This document shows, one piece after another, positions 4,909-5,167 of a stretch of DNA of 5,167 bases. Both the position numbers and the translations under genes were made by a program. The DNA lies in NCBI GenBank assembly GCA_027364825.1, contig DAHXOM010000070.1, forward strand, positions 1 through 5,167. The letters are read 5' to 3'. The notes beneath the pieces were generated by a model. It did not search any database. It saw only the letters and a program-made list of their open reading frames with translations, and had not been told where the DNA came from. The first letter of the stretch is position 1. Every line of letters begins with the position of its first letter. Origin of the DNA: a bacterium. GTDB taxonomy: Bacteria; JAMCPX01.

Positions 4909-5167
4909 TTATAGCCCGAGTTTTCTGAATATAGAGTACTTTGGAAAATCAAGGGCCAGGGTAAACAGGGCAGATAGTCCCAGAACCAGAAGTACTTTAT
5001 CGAATGTAAGGGATGGCATCAGCCAGCCAAACGTGCCCAGTATCACGAACAGAACAAGGGCTGCAAACGTAGATAGGAGAAGCTCCCTGCCCGGCATAGA
5101 TGACCAGAAGTGCTGTCTCTCCCGGACAATAAGGATCCTGAACTGGCTGGCGAATACGAGGTTTAAG
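4909..5167 (-). CDS. C-terminal end of a P-type ATPase (probably proton/cation-translocating), partial
   Basis: The minus-strand frame is open from the right edge of the window to the TAA at 4909-4911 (85 residues visible). The ATG at 5095-5097 is internal: 23 more in-frame residues upstream read as the same protein (LNLVFASQFRILIVRERQHF). The visible part has a hydrophobic end of one membrane helix (1-14), a charged loop with RERQHFWSS and PGRE (15-28), a membrane helix (29-50), a short polar turn (SLTFDK) and a last membrane helix (58-72), then LDFPKYSIFRKLGL. This layout, with loop RxRxxFW and PxRxLL and a terminal D-x-x-K-hydrophobic-R tail, resembles the last three transmembrane segments of plasma-membrane-type H+-ATPases of bacteria and archaea (P3A group). 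The catalytic DKTG and nucleotide domains lie outside the window, so ion specificity cannot be read. It converges with rsgA and uses ATA and AGG codons like the left-hand genes. Confidence 0.6.
   Translation of the reverse strand, partial: LNLVFASQFRILIVRERQHFWSSMPGRELLLSTFAALVLFVILGTFGWLMPSLTFDKVLLVLGLSALFTLALDFPKYSIFRKLGL

Noticed and set aside
4909..5097. A stand-alone 62-residue small membrane protein on the minus strand
   Set aside because: The frame continues upstream without a stop to the window edge, with sequence matching the P-type ATPase C-terminal layout, so the ATG at 5097 is internal.

Overview
The window looks like a chromosomal segment of an anaerobic bacterium, probably a deltaproteobacterium-like (Desulfobacterota or syntrophic) lineage. 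This rests on a split, archaeal-type methylmalonyl-CoA mutase catalytic subunit directly behind a biotin carrier protein, heavy use of ATA (Ile) and AGG/CGG (Arg) codons, and palindrome-rich intergenic DNA. The taxonomic guess is inference; no marker here settles it.

Layout: (1) positions 1-636 hold the C-terminal part of an SRPBCC/START-fold protein whose start lies left of the window. (2) 702-2878 hold two tightly coupled genes: a 174-residue biotin carboxyl carrier protein and the 549-residue catalytic subunit of methylmalonyl-CoA mutase, which retains the substrate-specificity residues but lacks the B12-binding domain. (3) 2879-3423 is non-coding DNA around a complete tRNA-Gln(CUG) gene. 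It includes a 98-bp element with 17-nt terminal inverted repeats, a good sigma70-type promoter starting in that element's right arm, a GAGTT/AACTC inverted-repeat leader, a hairpin after the tRNA and a short possible gene remnant. (4) 3424-4500 encodes an RsgA/YjeQ circularly permuted GTPase whose codon use differs sharply from the genes on either side. (5) 4501-4908 is a gene-free convergent region carrying several palindromes. (6) 4909-5167, minus strand, is the C-terminal end of what appears to be a P-type (probably proton- or cation-translocating) ATPase that runs off the right edge.

The biotin carrier and the mutase fit one pathway: propionyl-CoA <-> methylmalonyl-CoA (biotin-dependent carboxylation or transcarboxylation) and methylmalonyl-CoA <-> succinyl-CoA (B12-dependent mutase). 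The carboxylase/transferase subunits, the B12-binding mutase subunit, the epimerase and the MeaB chaperone are not in the window. RsgA acts in 30S ribosome maturation and has no functional link to the operon. I see no clearly new biological system. The most interesting signals are the repeat-borne promoter in front of the tRNA, and the atypical rsgA segment just behind the tRNA with a possible gene scar between them.
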